Of a stretch of DNA of 6,982 nucleotides, positions 5,455 through 6,982 are shown in pieces. Position numbers and translations under genes: made by a program. Each line of letters begins with the position of its first letter. The first letter of the stretch is position 1. The notes under the pieces were generated by a model that saw nothing but the letters and a program-made list of their open reading frames with translations, did no database searches and was not told the origin of the DNA. Source of the DNA: Chloroflexota bacterium (lineage in GTDB: Bacteria > Chloroflexota > Anaerolineae > 4572-78 > J111). The stretch lies in contig RFJF01000856.1 of the NCBI GenBank assembly GCA_003695455.1, forward strand, positions 1 to 6,982, given 5' to 3'.

Positions 5455-6270
5455 TTACGAGACCTCTGTCATTTCAAACAGCGCTTCCCACTCGCCATCG
5501 TGTAAAATCTGTGCATTTTCTTTTTTACCTATCAAAATATCGCCAAAGGGGCTGGGTTGTTCAACGGCTACAATGCGCCGTTTAATCAGTTCCAGAATTG
5601 CCAGCAGGGTAACAATTACCTCAATCCGGTTAGTTGACCGGTGTAGTAACTTGTTGAACGATACCTGTTGCCCGGTATTAACTTCTTCCCAAATGTGGTG
5701 CATTTGTTCGCCAATGGTGACCACATGCGCCGATACAACCTCGTTTACATCCGGGTCTTCCGGTTTAACGGCCAGCGCGTTGCGGGCCGCCAGCAGCAGC
5801 GCTTCGAGACTACCATCACCCGGAATTAGTTTTGGCTCAATTTTTATTTTGGGAACTACGCGCACAAAACTGCGCCGGCCAGATTCTTCCAGTTCCCGCA
5901 GATGCGCGGCAATTTCCTTAAAATGCTTGTACAACCGCAACTGGCGAGCCAATTCATCACCCACATCCTCCTCGTCCTCCTCAATGAGAATGGGGGGCGG
6001 GCGCGGCAGCAAAACTTCAGATTTGATGAGAATCAGCCGGGCGGCAATTACCAGAAAATCGGTCAATTCGTCGGGGTCTGTAACTTTTAAAATTTCCAGA
6101 TAACTCAAATACTGGTCGGTTACGCGGGCCAGCGAAATTTTGGTGATGTCAAGTTCTTCCTGCTCAATCAAATTGAGCAGCAGGTCCAGCGGCCCCTGAA
6201 AGGTAGGCAGGTCAACTTTGTAGTTAGTTGTTTCTTCTATGTTTTGCTGTTGAATATCGGGTTCTGTCAT
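5455..6270 (-). CDS. scpA: Segregation and condensation protein A (kleisin)
   Basis: ScpA is the kleisin that bridges the SMC heads and binds ScpB, forming the condensin that organises and segregates the chromosome. The protein is 271 residues, within the usual 240-290. Residues 17-90 carry the N-terminal SMC-neck-binding helices, with the family hallmark FQGPLDLLLNLI (24-35) and DITKISLARVTDQYL. A proline-rich and acidic linker (RPPPILIEEDEED, 90-102) leads to middle helices that contact ScpB, then a C-terminal winged-helix segment around 212-240 (NRIEVIVTLLAILELIKRR) that binds the SMC cap. The start is ATG 6270-6268, 8 bases after the stop of the amidase gene; the only upstream GGAG is too far (16 bases), so translational coupling is likely. 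scpB, which often follows scpA, is not here; instead convergent nadD follows. No terminator lies in the 97-base gap. Confidence 0.95.
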   Translation of the reverse strand: MTEPDIQQQNIEETTNYKVDLPTFQGPLDLLLNLIEQEELDITKISLARVTDQYLSYLEILKVTDPDELTDFLVIAARLILIKSEVLLPRPPPILIEEDEEDVGDELARQLRLYKHFKEIAAHLRELEESGRRSFVRVVPKIKIEPKLIPGDGSLEALLLAARNALAVKPEDPDVNEVVSAHVVTIGEQMHHIWEEVNTGQQVSFNKLLHRSTNRIEVIVTLLAILELIKRRIVAVEQPSPFGDILIGKKENAQILHDGEWEALFEMTEVS

Positions 6271-6278
6271 GGATAAAA

Positions 6279-6982
6279 TCAGGCGGCTCCGGTGAGATAT
6301 GCTTGTATTTTTTGACGCAGTTGCGCGCCCCAGTTAGCCCCGGAATCCCACTGCAAGCCGGGGCTTTGCGTTTGCACCAACTCTTTATGCCCAAACACTG
6401 CCCGCGCCGAAAGATTGAGCTTTTGAATGAGCCAGGCAGCCAACCGCGCGCCGGCCTCAATTTGCGCCGGCGATGGCGGCACACGGTTGAAATTTCCGGC
6501 AAAACAAACCCCCACCGAAACCAGATTGAGCGCCGGACTGCTGTGCGCGGTAATGATGGTCAGGTCGTTGGTTTGTTGCAGTGTGCCGTTGGCCGTAACA
6601 AAGTAGTGGAAGGGAATGCCCGCCTGTTTGCGCTGGTTGACCATAAAATTGGCAATCTGCGCTGCGCCAACGGTGGGAGCGGCGCCGGAATGGTGAATGA
6701 TAATTCGGTCAATTTGCGCCAGCGGACGCGCGGTAAGCCGTACCGCCGGGTTTCGGGTGAGTTGCCGGGTTAGGTTTTGTACCACCGGCACGGCCACCCG
6801 AAGCTGTGTTCTGGCGGCTGCGGTAACGGGGCGCGCCGGTTGGCCGCGCTGCACGGCGGGCGTGGCTGCGGGTTGGGGCGGGGCAGCCTGTCTGCGGGCC
6901 AGCAGTTGCGCATTTTGGGCCTGCAAGCGGCGCATCTGCACCTGGAGTTGCGCGGTTTGGGCTTGCAAATGCTGCATCTGCC
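6279..6982 (-). CDS. PGRP/amidase_2-domain protein with N-terminal coiled coil, 5' end outside window
   Basis: The fold belongs to N-acetylmuramoyl-L-alanine amidases (T7 lysozyme/PGRP class), zinc enzymes that cut the peptide from the peptidoglycan glycan strand. The frame is open to the window edge; ATG 6977 lacks a ribosome site and is preceded in frame by Gln, so the true start is probably outside. Numbered from that Met, residues 1-28 are four heptads with Leu at the same position (HLQAQ, QLQVQ, RLQAQ, QLLAR), a coiled coil. A Pro/Ala/Gln-rich linker (31-65) follows, then the domain: IIIHHSG (92-98, zinc His), FHYFV (Tyr125), TAHS (143-146), VGVCFAGNF and FGHKEL (His197). The third zinc ligand, usually Cys 8 residues after that His, is Ser205 (TQSPG). 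It may therefore bind peptidoglycan rather than cut it. Any signal peptide would be outside. scpA follows by 8 bases. Confidence 0.85.
   Translation of the reverse strand, partial: QMQHLQAQTAQLQVQMRRLQAQNAQLLARRQAAPPQPAATPAVQRGQPARPVTAAARTQLRVAVPVVQNLTRQLTRNPAVRLTARPLAQIDRIIIHHSGAAPTVGAAQIANFMVNQRKQAGIPFHYFVTANGTLQQTNDLTIITAHSSPALNLVSVGVCFAGNFNRVPPSPAQIEAGARLAAWLIQKLNLSARAVFGHKELVQTQSPGLQWDSGANWGAQLRQKIQAYLTGAA

Noticed and set aside
6228..6773. 181-codon plus-strand open frame opposite the amidase and scpA start.
   Set aside because: It spans the junction of two recognised minus-strand genes and shows no domain; coding bias of the opposite strand explains it.

Overview
The window reads as an ordinary bacterial chromosome segment of moderately high GC, densely coded and carrying housekeeping genes. 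No tRNA, rRNA, CRISPR array, insertion sequence or phage gene is visible. The best guess for the host is a Chloroflexota (Anaerolineae-like) bacterium. This rests on the Obg type with a C-terminal OCT domain, the full-length Pta next to AckA, and the short tandem repeats between genes. It is an inference from gene style, not a phylogenetic result.

Layout: (1) Positions 1-3069, minus strand: a two-gene operon, pta then ackA, the acetyl-CoA to acetate and ATP pathway. ackA is cut by the left window edge and lacks about the last fifth of the protein. (2) Positions 3070-3398: a 329-base AT-richer divergent intergenic region. It carries candidate promoters for pta (two) and obg (one), a 10-bp dyad built from two AGTATACT palindromes, a CRP-like GTGA-N6-TCAC site, and a second dyad centred on the predicted obg start site. 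(3) Positions 3399-5357, plus strand: obg (ribosome-assembly GTPase) and nadD (NAD biosynthesis), separated by about 108 bases filled with heptamer repeats. (4) Positions 5358-5454: a convergent intergenic gap made almost wholly of short tandem repeats, with no ordinary terminator. (5) Positions 5455-6982, minus strand: a PGRP/amidase_2 protein (5' end outside the window) followed 8 bases later by scpA, the kleisin of the SMC condensin.

How the parts relate: pta-ackA form one pathway, and their intergenic control region is the most regulation-rich stretch. obg and nadD are growth-linked genes probably read together. scpA has no scpB beside it here. The observations most worth checking are a perfect intrinsic terminator lying antisense inside nadD, which may end scpA transcription; the Ser at the third zinc-ligand position of the amidase; heptamer-phased repeats in both gaps flanking nadD; and the layered operators between pta and obg. 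I found no convincing new multi-gene system.
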